Source of the DNA: JBHYDC01 sp051861205
GTDB lineage: Bacteria > Pseudomonadota > Alphaproteobacteria > Rhizobiales > Pleomorphomonadaceae
NCBI GenBank assembly: GCA_051861205.1
Contig: JBHYDC010000004.1
Span: 155,533 to 219,532, forward strand
Direction: 5' to 3'
Length of the DNA stretch: 64,000 nucleotides
Shown: one piece after another, positions 34,849 to 43,674 of the stretch
How positions within the stretch are numbered: the stretch's first letter is position 1
Layout: the number at the start of each line of letters is the position of its first letter
Notes under the pieces: generated by a model
Told to the model about the DNA's origin: nothing
The model's input: only the letters and a program-made list of their open reading frames with translations
Databases searched by the model: none
Translations under genes and position numbers: made by a program

Positions 34849-36765
34849 ATGAAAAAGATTCCGCCCCGTGCGGACGGTCGCCCGATCAACGCGGACGACG
34901 CGACGCTGTTTTCGACGATCAAGGGTCTTTGGCCCTATATCTGGCCTGCGAGCCGCAGGGACCTGAAGATCCGTGTCGTTCTGGCGCTGGTTGCGCTGGC
35001 GATCGCCAAGGTCATAACCGTTCTCGTGCCTTATCTCTACAGCTATGCGACGGATGCGCTGGCGCCGAATACGGCGGACGACCGCACCGTGATGATGGTG
35101 TCGCTGCCGGTGTTCCTGGTGCTGGCTTACGGTGTCGGGCGCATATTGCTGAACGGCTTCAACCAGTTGCGCGACGCGCTGTTCGCCGAGGTGAGTCAGT
35201 ATGCTGTGCGCTCGCTGGCCTATCGCACCTTCGTGCATTTGCATGCGCTGTCGCTGCGGTTCCACCTGCAACGCCGCACGGGCGGATTGTCGCGGGTGAT
35301 CGAGCGAGGCGTGAAGGGCATCGACGCGATCGTGCGCTTCACGATCTTGAACGCGGCGCCGACCGCGCTGGAATTCGGGCTTTCGGCGGCGATCATCGCG
35401 TTTCAGTTCGGCTGGCTCTATCTGATCGTGATCGCGGCCACGGTTTATATCTATGTCTGGTTCTCGGTGAAATACTCCGACAAGCGGATCAGCATCCGCC
35501 GCCGGATGAACGAGAGCGACACCGAAGCCAATACTAAGGCCATCGACAGCCTGCTGAACTTCGAAACGGTGAAATACTTCGGCAACGAGCGGATGGAAGC
35601 CGACCGGTTCGACGCCTCGATGGAGCGCTATGAGAAGGCGGCGGTGGAAACGTGGACGTCGCTGTCGTGGCTGAACATGGGCCAGACGGTGATTTTCACC
35701 GTGGGCATGACGATCTGCATGGCGATGTCGGCGCGCGAAGTGATGGCGGGCACGCAGACGCTGGGCGAATTCGTGCTGATCAACGCGCTGTTGATGCAGC
35801 TTGCGGTGCCGCTGAACTTCATCGGCTTTATCTACAGGGAAATCCGGCAAGGCATCGCCGATATCGAGCAGATGTTCGATCTCCTGGGCCAACCGACGGA
35901 AATCGTGGATGCGCCGCACGCAAGGCCCCTGGCGATCAGCGGCGGGGCGGTGCGGTTCGAGGATGTGCAGTTCGCTTATGATCCGGATCGGCAGATCCTG
36001 AACGGCGTGAGTTTCGAAGTGCCGGCGGGCAAGACGGTGGCGATCGTGGGCCCGTCGGGCGCCGGCAAATCGACGCTGTCGCGGCTGCTGTTTCGCTTCT
36101 ATGACGTGACCGGCGGGCGGGTGACGATCGACGGGCAGGATGTGCGCGATGTGACGCAGGAGAGCCTGCGTTCGGCGATCGGCATGGTGCCGCAGGACAC
36201 GGTGCTGTTCAACGATACCATTCAGTACAACGTGCGCTATGGCCGCCCGGCTGCCTCCGACGAGGAGGTGCGCGAGGCGGCGCGTCAGGCCCGGATCGGT
36301 ACCTTCGTGGAAAGCCTGCCGCAGGGCTTCAAGACGCAAGTGGGCGAGCGCGGGCTGAAACTTTCCGGCGGCGAGAAGCAGCGCGTGGCGATCGCCCGCA
36401 CGATCCTTAAAGCGCCGCCGATCCTTATCCTGGACGAGGCGACCTCCGCGCTCGACACCAACACCGAGCGCGAGATTCAGGCCGAATTGGAGCGGGTGGC
36501 GGAAGGGCGCACGACGCTGGTGATCGCGCACCGGCTGTCCACCGTGGTGAATGCCGACGAGATTATCGTGCTGGAGAAGGGCCGCATCGCGGAGCGCGGC
36601 AGCCATGGCGACCTGATCGCGCTTGGCGGCCTCTACGCGACCATGTGGAATCGTCAGCGCGAGGCGGCGGAGGCGGAAGAGCGCCTGAAGCGCGTTCGCG
36701 AGGAAGACGATCTCGGCATCGTGGCGCGCGGGCCGAAGGCGGGGGAGACGATGGGGGCGAAGTAG
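34849..36765 (+). CDS. Atm1-type ABC exporter (fused permease-ATPase)
   Basis: A 638-residue half-transporter acting as a homodimer. The membrane domain spans about 35-330 and contains the glutathione-site region NFETVKYFGNERMEADRFD and NALLMQLAVPLNFIGFIYREIRQ, characteristic of Atm1/ABCB7/HMT1. The nucleotide domain has Walker A GPSGAGKST near 402-410, LSGGEKQRVAIAR near 504 and LILDEATSALDT, then the H-loop IAHRLST. Known Atm1 proteins export glutathione derivatives and are tied to Fe-S and heavy-metal homeostasis. A similar role here is inferred. Confidence 0.94.
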   Translation: MKKIPPRADGRPINADDATLFSTIKGLWPYIWPASRRDLKIRVVLALVALAIAKVITVLVPYLYSYATDALAPNTADDRTVMMVSLPVFLVLAYGVGRILLNGFNQLRDALFAEVSQYAVRSLAYRTFVHLHALSLRFHLQRRTGGLSRVIERGVKGIDAIVRFTILNAAPTALEFGLSAAIIAFQFGWLYLIVIAATVYIYVWFSVKYSDKRISIRRRMNESDTEANTKAIDSLLNFETVKYFGNERMEADRFDASMERYEKAAVETWTSLSWLNMGQTVIFTVGMTICMAMSAREVMAGTQTLGEFVLINALLMQLAVPLNFIGFIYREIRQGIADIEQMFDLLGQPTEIVDAPHARPLAISGGAVRFEDVQFAYDPDRQILNGVSFEVPAGKTVAIVGPSGAGKSTLSRLLFRFYDVTGGRVTIDGQDVRDVTQESLRSAIGMVPQDTVLFNDTIQYNVRYGRPAASDEEVREAARQARIGTFVESLPQGFKTQVGERGLKLSGGEKQRVAIARTILKAPPILILDEATSALDTNTEREIQAELERVAEGRTTLVIAHRLSTVVNADEIIVLEKGRIAERGSHGDLIALGGLYATMWNRQREAAEAEERLKRVREEDDLGIVARGPKAGETMGAK

Positions 36766-36872
36766 GGGGGCTTTGTGCCCGAACCTATCGCATCCCTTGC
36801 TAACCCTTTCCAACCCCGGCGATCCGTGCCAAACGGTGCGGAGTTCAAGCTTTATGGGACGTTGCCTGACCC

Positions 36873-37574
36873 ATGTCGATTCTGACTTCGATCAAGAACG
36901 CCATCCCGCCGATCCACCCGGAAGGGCACAAGTTCATCGCGATTTTCGCGGCCGTGACGTTTTTCGTCGGCTGGTTCATCTCGCCGGTGTTTTGGATCGG
37001 GCTGGCGGCGACGATCTGGTGCGCGCTGTTCTTCCGCGACCCTAAGCGCGTGACGCCGGTTTCGCCGACACTGGTGATCAGCCCGGCGGACGGGCGGATT
37101 TCATCGGTGGGGCAGGCGGTGCCGCCGAAGGAACTGGGGCTCGGCGACACCCCGCGCCTGCGGATCTGCGTGTTCATGAACGTCTTCGATGTGCACGTGA
37201 ACCGAATGCCGGTGTCCGGCCGCATCGTGCGGATCGCCTATCGCGCGGGCAAGTTCCTCAACGCCGAATTGGATAAGGCGAGCGAGTACAACGAACGCAA
37301 CGGCCTCGTAATCGAGAAGGCCGACGGGCGCCAGGTGGCGGTGGTGCAGATCGCCGGTCTGATCGCGCGGCGGATCCTGTCCTTCACGCGCGAGGGCGAG
37401 GAATTGATGGTGGGCGACCGCTTCGGGCTGATCCGTTTCGGCTCGCGCGTGGACGTGTATCTGCCGGCCGGCGCGACCGCGCTGGTGGCGGAGGGGGCGC
37501 GCGCGGTTGCGGGGGAGACCGTTCTCGCCGATCTCGACGGCGCACTGCCAACGCCCGTGGTTCGAATCGTCTGA
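36873..37574 (+). CDS. psd: Phosphatidylserine decarboxylase proenzyme
   Basis: A 233-residue short-type PSD making phosphatidylethanolamine. One or two N-terminal membrane segments (FIAIFAAVTFFVGWFISPVFWIG) come first. The core has VISPADGRISSVG, FMNVFDVHVNRMP (catalytic His) and the self-cleavage motif RFGSRVD, where Ser near 190 becomes the pyruvoyl group. It lies 15 nt upstream of pssA, the preceding step of the pathway, forming a two-gene PE biosynthesis unit. Confidence 0.95.
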   Translation: MSILTSIKNAIPPIHPEGHKFIAIFAAVTFFVGWFISPVFWIGLAATIWCALFFRDPKRVTPVSPTLVISPADGRISSVGQAVPPKELGLGDTPRLRICVFMNVFDVHVNRMPVSGRIVRIAYRAGKFLNAELDKASEYNERNGLVIEKADGRQVAVVQIAGLIARRILSFTREGEELMVGDRFGLIRFGSRVDVYLPAGATALVAEGARAVAGETVLADLDGALPTPVVRIV

Positions 37575-37589
37575 CGAGGAGCCTCGCCG

Positions 37590-38447
37590 ATGACGAATAT
37601 CTTCCCCCCGGTCGACACCGACGACGTGCAGCCCCGGCGGCGCGGCATCCGGTGGATCCCGATCCGCGCAATCATTCCGAACATGGTGACGCTGCTCGCG
37701 CTATGCGCGGGCCTGACCGCCATTCGCATGACGATCGAAGGCCGCTACGAGGTCGCGATCTATGCGGTTCTGCTGGCGGCGGTGCTGGACGGGCTGGACG
37801 GACGGATCGCGCGGTTCTTGCGCTCGACGTCGCGCTTCGGGGCGGAACTTGATTCGCTGAGCGATTTCCTGAGCTTCGGCGTTGCGCCCGCGATCCTGCT
37901 GTTCGGTTGGATTCTCAACGGCGTGAAGTCGTTCGGCTGGCTGGCGGCAATGATTTTCGCGATTGCGGGCGCGCTACGACTGGCGCGGTTCAACGCGGCG
38001 ATCGATAAGGAAAAGCCGGCTTGGCAGAGCGATTTCTTTACCGGGGTACCTGCGCCGGCAGGCGCCATCGCGGTGCTGCTGCCGCTCTATCTCCATCAGG
38101 CGGGGCTGCCCATTCCCCCGCAGGCGGCGCCGGCGGTGATTGTCTATGTGATCCTGATCGCGTTTTTGATGGTGAGCCGTATCCCGACCTTCTCCGGCAA
38201 GAACCTCGGTCAAATCCGCCGCGATCTCGTGTTGCCGCTGATGGTGGGGCTGGTGATCGTGGTGGCGCTGATCGCAAGCTTCCCCTTCGAGATGCTGGCC
38301 GCGATCACGGTGGGCTATCTCTGCATCGTGCCGCTGGGATGGCGGGCCTGGAACCGTGCGGCGCGCGCGCATGGCGCCCGTGAGGAAGAAGTGCGGCTGG
38401 AGGTGCGGCACGCCCCGGCCGACAAGGACGCCAAGCCGGCCGAATGA
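37590..38447 (+). CDS. pssA: CDP-diacylglycerol--serine O-phosphatidyltransferase
   Basis: A 285-residue integral membrane enzyme. The CDP-alcohol phosphatidyltransferase signature (DGLDGRIARFLRSTSRFGAE...DSLSD, i.e. DGx2ARx8Gx3Dx3D) is near residues 66-90. About eight hydrophobic segments follow and the C-terminal tail is charged. It makes phosphatidylserine, which Psd decarboxylates. It follows psd by 15 nt with GAGGAG upstream. The type (PssA/PmtA-like class II) fits alphaproteobacteria. Confidence 0.94.
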   Translation: MTNIFPPVDTDDVQPRRRGIRWIPIRAIIPNMVTLLALCAGLTAIRMTIEGRYEVAIYAVLLAAVLDGLDGRIARFLRSTSRFGAELDSLSDFLSFGVAPAILLFGWILNGVKSFGWLAAMIFAIAGALRLARFNAAIDKEKPAWQSDFFTGVPAPAGAIAVLLPLYLHQAGLPIPPQAAPAVIVYVILIAFLMVSRIPTFSGKNLGQIRRDLVLPLMVGLVIVVALIASFPFEMLAAITVGYLCIVPLGWRAWNRAARAHGAREEEVRLEVRHAPADKDAKPAE

Positions 38448-38453
38448 CGGCGT

Positions 38454-38726
38454 TCAGAGATTGAAGCTTGTGCTTTCCGCTGCTTTGACCCTGTCGGCCA
38501 ACGGCACGTTCGGGTAGGCCGCGCGGAGCTGGCGCAGCGCTTCGGTTCCCGTGGCCGGTTTGCACTTGGCAAGGTGAGCGCACATGTCTTCGATGCGGCT
38601 CGTCTGGCGGATCTCGTAGGGCTCCAGCCGGCGTGCGGTGGGCTCGGCGAGCGGATCGATCAGTGGACGGCTGAAGCCTTGGGCCACGTCTTCGTCTCCC
38701 GGTGATGGATCATCCATCGCACCCAC
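38454..38726 (-). CDS. Conserved-looking small hypothetical protein
   Basis: A 90-residue acidic-then-basic soluble protein (MGAMDDPSPGDED..., RLEPYEIRQTSRIEDMCAHLAKCKPATGTEALRQLR..). It has no signal or membrane segment and I recognise no family. It is convergent with pssA (6 nt between stops). Met at 38717 is an alternative start. The even composition and absence of a better ORF on the opposite strand make it a plausible gene. Confidence 0.55.
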   Translation of the reverse strand: MGAMDDPSPGDEDVAQGFSRPLIDPLAEPTARRLEPYEIRQTSRIEDMCAHLAKCKPATGTEALRQLRAAYPNVPLADRVKAAESTSFNL

Positions 38727-38853
38727 CCTATCTCTTTACCGTTAACGAACGGTTAAGTTTACGCTTTATTGCATGGAATGAACGCGCGAGAAGGCGAACC
38801 GATCCATCGTGGGCGGCGTTGTCGACAGAAATTTGATGGAATAGGGTGCCGCC

Positions 38854-39162
38854 ATGCGTCGATCACGCCTCGTCCGCCCGGTTCACCGTCAGAGATTGAT
38901 GCGATTGCTCCTGACCAATGCGCTTGCGGGGGCCGGAGTGGCGCTGATTGTGGTGGCGGGGCTTGTCGGCCTCGACGTCGGGCGAATCGGTACCCTGATC
39001 GCAGGCGCTGACGTGCCGGCGGTTCCGCTTCTCATGATCACGGCCGCCTTCGTCGCCACGTTTGTAGCCGGTGCGGTGGCGACCGCGATCATGCGCATCG
39101 GTTCGGACGACGAGCGCGCGGGCGGGCGCCCCATTCCCATTCGGGTGCGGGCACGGCAATAG
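38854..39162 (+). CDS. Small two-span membrane protein, unknown
   Basis: A 102-residue protein. The basic N-terminus is followed by two hydrophobic spans at about 18-42 (LLLTNALAGAGVALIVVAGLVGL) and about 58-82 (LLMITAAFVATFVAGAVATAIM), and a basic tail. No family is recognised. It is divergent from the 90-residue hypothetical and 112 nt upstream of puuE. Met16 (38899) is a possible internal start. Confidence 0.6.
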   Translation: MRRSRLVRPVHRQRLMRLLLTNALAGAGVALIVVAGLVGLDVGRIGTLIAGADVPAVPLLMITAAFVATFVAGAVATAIMRIGSDDERAGGRPIPIRVRARQ

Positions 39163-39274
39163 AGACCATAGGCCCGCTATGGGCTCGGCCTTTAACCCTG
39201 TTCCGCCCGCCACCTTGCCAAATCACTTGCTCTGTCCGATCGTTGCCGCAACTGCGAACGAGAGGTTGGAGTCA

Positions 39275-40186
39275 ATGGACGCGAACTATCCCCGCGACAT
39301 GATTGGCTATGGACGCAATCCGCCGGATGCCGCCTGGCCCGACGGTGCGCATGTGGCGGTGCAATTCGTGGTGAATTACGAAGAGGGCGGGGAGAACAAT
39401 ATTCTCCACGGCGACGCAGCCTCCGAGGCCTTCCTGTCGGAAATCGTGGGGGCGCAGGCGTGGCCGGGGCAGCGCCATTTCAACATGGAATCGATCTACG
39501 AATACGGCTCGCGGGCCGGCTTCTGGCGACTGTGGCGGATGTTCTCGGGCCGCAATGTGCCGGTGACGGTGTATGGCGTGGCGACGGCGCTTGCCCGCAA
39601 CCCGGAGGCGGTGGCGGCCATGAAGGAGGCCGACTGGGAAATCGCCAGCCACGGCCTGAAATGGATTGACTACAAGGACTATACGATCGAGGCCGAGCGG
39701 GCCCATATGCAGGAGGCGATCCGCATCCACGAGGAAGTGACCGGCGCGCGGCCGCTGGGCTGGTATACCGGCCGGGCCTCCGAACACTCGACCCAGCTTG
39801 TGATGGAGGAGGGCGGTTTCCTCTATTCGTCAGATAGTTATGCCGATGATCTGCCCTATTGGCTGCACGGACCCAACGGCCCGCATCTGGTGATCCCCTA
39901 TACGCTCGACAGCAACGACATGCGTTTTGCGACCAACCAGGGCTTCAACACCGGCGAGCAATTCTTCACCTACCTGAAAGACGCGTTCGACATGCTCTAC
40001 CAGGAAGGCAAGGAGGGTAAGCCGAAGCTTCTCAACGTGGGGCTGCATTGCCGTCTGGTGGGGCGGCCGGGCCGGGCGGCGGCGCTGGCGCGCTTCATCG
40101 ACTATGTGCTCGGGCACGAGAAGGTGTGGCTGCCGCGCCGGATCGACATCGCGTGGCATTGGACGGCGCACCACAAGCCGGGCTGA
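39275..40186 (+). CDS. puuE: Allantoinase PuuE / polysaccharide deacetylase-family
   Basis: A 303-residue NodB-fold protein of the metal-independent allantoinase PuuE subgroup. The start MDANYPRDMIGYGRNPPDAAWPDG is diagnostic, and ESIYEYGSRAGFWR and a C-terminal LNVGLHCRLVGRPGRAAAL are also characteristic. It opens allantoin to allantoate in purine breakdown. ATG 39275 has TTGGAGTCA upstream; the ORF extends further 5' without coding signs. No other ureide genes are adjacent, so the pathway context is not shown. Confidence 0.9.
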   Translation: MDANYPRDMIGYGRNPPDAAWPDGAHVAVQFVVNYEEGGENNILHGDAASEAFLSEIVGAQAWPGQRHFNMESIYEYGSRAGFWRLWRMFSGRNVPVTVYGVATALARNPEAVAAMKEADWEIASHGLKWIDYKDYTIEAERAHMQEAIRIHEEVTGARPLGWYTGRASEHSTQLVMEEGGFLYSSDSYADDLPYWLHGPNGPHLVIPYTLDSNDMRFATNQGFNTGEQFFTYLKDAFDMLYQEGKEGKPKLLNVGLHCRLVGRPGRAAALARFIDYVLGHEKVWLPRRIDIAWHWTAHHKPG

Positions 40187-40267
40187 TAGCGGGGCAGGGG
40201 ATCCCTTTGCCGAGTTCAGGGTTTGGGTGCCGGGGGCTATCTCCCATCCAACCCGTGAGGCGGCGGC

Positions 40268-40957
40268 GTGCCGAAAACCTATCCCACCATCGTCATCACC
40301 GGCGCATCCGGCGGGCTTGGGGCGGCGATCGCCATATGCTTTGCCCATCCCGACGTGACGCTCTGCCTCGTCGGCCGGGATTCCGCAGGCTTGCTGGCGG
40401 TGGCCGACGAGTGCCGCAACAAGGGCGCAACCGTGGAAATCGCCGTTGCGAACGGGTGCGACGCTATTTCGGTCGGCCACATGGTGACGAAATTCGACGA
40501 CCGCCACCCCGTGGATCTTCTGATCGTAGCGGAGAACGAGGCATCGACACTCGGCCCTGACATGACGCCGGAACCGGACGGCACCGCGCGGCGGCTGATG
40601 GACATCAACTATGGCGGCATGCTGAACGCGGTGGAGCCGCTGCTGCCGAGCTTCATCGCGCGCGGGCGCGGCCGGATCGCGCTGGTGTCGTCCGTCGTGG
40701 CGCTCAGGCTGCAACCGATGATGCCGGCCTATAGCGCATCCATGATGGCGGTGCGCGGCTATGGCGTGGCGCTGCGCGGATGGCTGCGCCGCTACGGCGT
40801 GGGCGTGACGGTCATCTATGCCGGCTTGCCCTCCGAAGGCGATGCGGCCGAACCGCCGGAAACGACGGTCGAGCGTACGGCGAGCCGCATCGTACACGGC
40901 CTGCGGCGCGGCCGGGCGACCATTGCGTTTCCGTTCTGGCCGGCGCTCGGCTCGTAG
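40268..40957 (+). CDS. SDR-family protein lacking the catalytic lysine
   Basis: A 229-residue short-chain dehydrogenase-like protein. The NAD(P) site is intact (TGASGGLGAAIA) and Ser in ALVSSVVAL is present. The catalytic YxxxK is altered: YSASM, with Met where Lys is expected. The NNAG motif is also degenerate (LLIVAENEAS). It may be a pseudoenzyme or use an altered mechanism. It starts with GTG 40268 with GAGGCGGC upstream. It lies 81 nt after puuE in the same direction. Known atypical SDRs vary here, so loss of activity is an inference. Confidence 0.82.
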   Translation: MPKTYPTIVITGASGGLGAAIAICFAHPDVTLCLVGRDSAGLLAVADECRNKGATVEIAVANGCDAISVGHMVTKFDDRHPVDLLIVAENEASTLGPDMTPEPDGTARRLMDINYGGMLNAVEPLLPSFIARGRGRIALVSSVVALRLQPMMPAYSASMMAVRGYGVALRGWLRRYGVGVTVIYAGLPSEGDAAEPPETTVERTASRIVHGLRRGRATIAFPFWPALGS

Positions 40958-41039
40958 CTGGCGCTGATGATGCCCGCAACGCCGGCCGAATACGGAGCAG
41001 GGCGGGCGGACGGCGAGGAGGCCTGAGCCTAGAGTGCTT

Positions 41040-41080
41040 AGAGCGGTTCCTCGTCCGTCGACTTGACGGGGAAACGCTCT
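41040..41080 (-). terminator. Long hairpin at the end of prfC
   Basis: An imperfect 11-bp outer stem (AGAGCGGTTCC / GGAAACGCTCT) with an inner CCGTC/GACGG stem, overlapping the prfC stop region. There is no T tract on the minus strand, so it may be a stabilising or rho-linked structure, or a repeat of its own, rather than a classical terminator. Confidence 0.4.
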
Positions 41081-42710
41081 ACGCCGCTTTCGCGCGCGCC
41101 TGCACTTCCTTCACATCCGTGAACCGAAGCTTCGGCCATTTGTCCTTGATGTAGGTGAAGGCATAGCCGGAGGTGGCGAGGAGTACCGGATCGCCGTCGA
41201 CGTCTTCGGCCAGCGACGACCGGTTGCTGTCGGCGAACTGGGTGACGTCGGCCTTCTCGCCGCCCACCCAGCGGGCCATGTTGTACTGGCTGGCCTCGAA
41301 GCCGACGTCCAGGCCGTATTCCTGCTCCAGCCGGTTTTGCAGCACGTCGAGTTGGAGCGCGCCGACGAAACCGACCAGCGCGGGCGAACCATCGACCGGG
41401 CGGAACACCTGCACAACGCCTTCCTCGGCAAGCTCTTGCAGCGCCTGCTTCAGCTTCTTGGCCTTCATCGCGTCTTCCAGGCGCACGCGGCGCAGGATTT
41501 CCGGGGCGAAGCTGGGCACGCCGACGAAGGTGATGGACTCGCCCTCAGTCAGGGTGTCGCCGATGCGAAGGGTGCCGTGGTTGGGGATGCCGACCACGTC
41601 GCCCGCATAGGCCTCGTCGGCGATGTGCCGCTCCTGCGCGAAGAAAAACTGCGGCGCGGTGAGGCTCATGGTCTTGCCGGTGCGGGCATGGCGCACCTTC
41701 ATGCCGCGCTGGAGCTTGCCCGAACAGAGGCGGATGAAGGCGATGCGGTCGCGGTGGTTCGGGTCCATGTTGGCTTGGATCTTGAACACGAAGGCCGTCA
41801 TCTTGGCCTCGTCCGCCTTCACAAGGCGCGTGTCGGCCGCCTGATCGCGCGGGGCGGGGGCGAAGCTCATGAGCCCGTCGAGCAGATCCTTGATGCCGAA
41901 ATTGCGCAGCGCCGAGCCCCAGAACACCGGCGTCATATGGCCTTCGCGGAAGGATTGCAGGTCGAAGGCGGGGGTCGCCTCGCGGGCGATCTCGATCTCG
42001 TCGCGCAGATGGCTGAGGTGGCGCGAGGCGAGCAGCGCGTCGAGCGCGGCGTCGTCGATCTCGTCGCGGTGATCCTCGCCGCGCTCGTTCATGAGGCGGG
42101 TGCGGCGGGTGCGCAGATCGTATGTGCCGACGAAATCGCGGCCGGACCCGACCGGCCAGGTGATCGGCGAGGTGTCGAGCGCGAGCGTCTTTTCGATCTC
42201 GTCGAGCGTTTCGAAGGGGTCGCGGGCCTCGCGGTCGAGCTTGTTGACGAAGGTCACGATCGGGATGTCGCGCATGCGGCACACCTCGAACAGCTTGCGC
42301 GTGCGCGCTTCGATGCCCTTGGCGGCGTCGATCACCATGACGGCAGAATCGACGGCGGTCAGGGTGCGGTAGGTGTCCTCCGAAAAGTCTTCGTGGCCGG
42401 GCGTGTCGAGCAGGTTGAAGACGTGGCCGCCATATTCGAACGTCATCACCGAGGTGACGACGGAAATGCCGCGTTCCCGCTCGATCTTCATCCAGTCCGA
42501 CCGGGTGCGCCGGTTCTCGCCGCGCGCGCGGACTTGGCCGGCGAGCTGGATGGCGCCGCCGAACAGGAGCAGCTTTTCGGTCAGGGTGGTCTTGCCGGCG
42601 TCCGGATGCGAGATGATCGCGAAGGTGCGCCGGCGGCTGACCTCGCCGTGGGTCTTTGAGTCCGCGCCCCCGGACGGGGTGCCGGAAAGCGCCGCGCTGA
42701 TCTCGCTCAT
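41079..42710 (-). CDS. prfC: Peptide chain release factor 3
   Basis: A 543-residue translational GTPase that recycles RF1/RF2. The G1 loop SHPDAGKTT is near residues 35-42, the switch region RGISVVTSVMTFEY follows, then TPGHEDFSEDTYRTL (G3) and VNKLDREARDP (G4). Domains II and III have the RF3-type EEGVVQVFRP and VGALQLDVLQNRLEQEY. ATG 42710 is preferred over 42815 (GAGACGA upstream, normal length). It is not EF-G because domain IV is missing. Confidence 0.95.
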   Translation of the reverse strand: MSEISAALSGTPSGGADSKTHGEVSRRRTFAIISHPDAGKTTLTEKLLLFGGAIQLAGQVRARGENRRTRSDWMKIERERGISVVTSVMTFEYGGHVFNLLDTPGHEDFSEDTYRTLTAVDSAVMVIDAAKGIEARTRKLFEVCRMRDIPIVTFVNKLDREARDPFETLDEIEKTLALDTSPITWPVGSGRDFVGTYDLRTRRTRLMNERGEDHRDEIDDAALDALLASRHLSHLRDEIEIAREATPAFDLQSFREGHMTPVFWGSALRNFGIKDLLDGLMSFAPAPRDQAADTRLVKADEAKMTAFVFKIQANMDPNHRDRIAFIRLCSGKLQRGMKVRHARTGKTMSLTAPQFFFAQERHIADEAYAGDVVGIPNHGTLRIGDTLTEGESITFVGVPSFAPEILRRVRLEDAMKAKKLKQALQELAEEGVVQVFRPVDGSPALVGFVGALQLDVLQNRLEQEYGLDVGFEASQYNMARWVGGEKADVTQFADSNRSSLAEDVDGDPVLLATSGYAFTYIKDKWPKLRFTDVKEVQARAKAA

Positions 42711-42903
42711 TCGTCTCTGCCTCGCTGCCGGCGCGCTCTGGCGCGTCGGTGCCGCCCGGTGTGACGGGCGTATCGTGACCATGCTTCGATGTTGCGCGAC
42801 AAAGCCCAACCGCACCCCGGTTTGTCAACCGCCGCGCTGGATTTCGCGGAAAAAGGTGTTTGCCAGATGACCCCACGTCCGACCGGCAAACACCGACATT
42901 TCG

Positions 42904-42932
42904 TTGACAGCGCGTTCCCGATCCGCTACCAG
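42904..42932 (+). promoter_or_regulatory. Candidate promoter for tRNA-Gln
   Basis: TTGACA at 42904-42909 is a consensus -35, with CTACCAG around 42926-42932 as a weak -10 at about 17-nt spacing. That would put the start about 60 nt before the tRNA. Offered as a candidate only. Confidence 0.3.
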
Positions 42933-42999
42933 AACCCCGCTGCCGACGGGCCCGCCCGCCGGCTCCTCCGCGCGATTTTAATGCGGACAGAATCCCTGC

Positions 43000-43073
43000 T
43001 GGGGGATAGTTCAACGGTAGAACTGCGGACTCTGACTCCGTCAATCTTGGTTCGAATCCAGGTCCCCCAGCCA
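43000..43073 (+). tRNA. tRNA-Gln (anticodon CTG)
   Basis: Acceptor TGGGGGA / TCCCCCA, discriminator G and encoded CCA. The D arm is TAGTTCAACGGTAGAAC. Anticodon stem GCGGA/TCCGT encloses CTCTGAC (anticodon CTG), and the T arm is TTGGTTCGAATCCAGG. 74 nt. It decodes CAG. Accessory DNA begins just downstream, but I found no second copy of its 3' end to mark an integration site. Confidence 0.96.
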
Positions 43074-43266
43074 AATCTCACTTTTAGCCGGAATGACGCC
43101 TTCAGGCGTTCTCGCAGGGATGGGCGTGGCAACGGCTTCCGCAAGGATATCAAAGGGTTGCCGGAAGGTGGCGGAGAGTTCGCCATCGTTCCATCGGCAG
43201 TTCGATACTAGCGGCGACCGATACGGCGTGGCAGGTATCGTGCCGACGGCGATCTGGGAGACGGCC

Positions 43267-43674
43267 TTACCGGACGAGGCGAACGGATGCGAAGCGGCCG
43301 ATGCGGGTGGACGGGGCGATCACATGTTTTGCGGCCCCTTTAGGCGCTGTTGAGGGCGCCCGATCGGTTTCGCTGAGAAATGATCCAAGCTCCGGCCTGG
43401 ACTCGGTTCGCCGGCTGAGTGAGACGACCGGTCGCTTTTCAGGCCCCGTTGACGCGCTGTCGGCAAGTTGACGTTTCAGCCGGGCGTTTTCCGCCTCCAG
43501 GCTTTTGATCCGCTCCAGACCCTTTGGAGACACGCCGTCAAGCCTTCTTTTCCAGCGGTAGAAGGTTCGAAGGGAAACATGTGCGGTCTCGCAGATGGCG
43601 GACACTGCAATTCCTCGCTTCGCCTCTTCGAGCAGATAGAGAATTTCCTCGTCGGTATGTTGGGAGCGCCTCAT
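43267..43674 (-). CDS. Orphan IS3-family OrfA-like transposase component
   Basis: A 135-residue protein. Residues 1-50 form the HTH of IS3/IS911 OrfA (RRSQHTDEEILYLLEEAKRG...VSLRTFYRWKRRLDG). A leucine-zipper-like helix (GLERIKSLEAENARLKRQLA) follows, then an atypical Ser/Thr/Arg-rich tail. ATG 43674 begins the family sequence. No OrfB/DDE integrase is present on either side and no terminal inverted repeats were found. It looks like a relic or an orphan regulator-like gene beside tRNA-Gln. Confidence 0.75.
   Translation of the reverse strand: MRRSQHTDEEILYLLEEAKRGIAVSAICETAHVSLRTFYRWKRRLDGVSPKGLERIKSLEAENARLKRQLADSASTGPEKRPVVSLSRRTESRPELGSFLSETDRAPSTAPKGAAKHVIAPSTRIGRFASVRLVR

Noticed and set aside
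34846..36813. 655-residue minus-strand ORF opposite the Atm1-like gene
   Set aside because: His/Arg-rich translation with no motifs; antisense shadow in GC-rich coding DNA of a gene with complete ABC motifs.
38857..39274. Extended N-terminus of PuuE from 39071
   Set aside because: Overlaps the small membrane protein gene in another frame and lacks family similarity; the PuuE sequence begins at 39275 with a ribosome site.
41337..42659. 440-residue plus-strand ORF opposite prfC
   Set aside because: Shadow of a well-supported RF3 gene.
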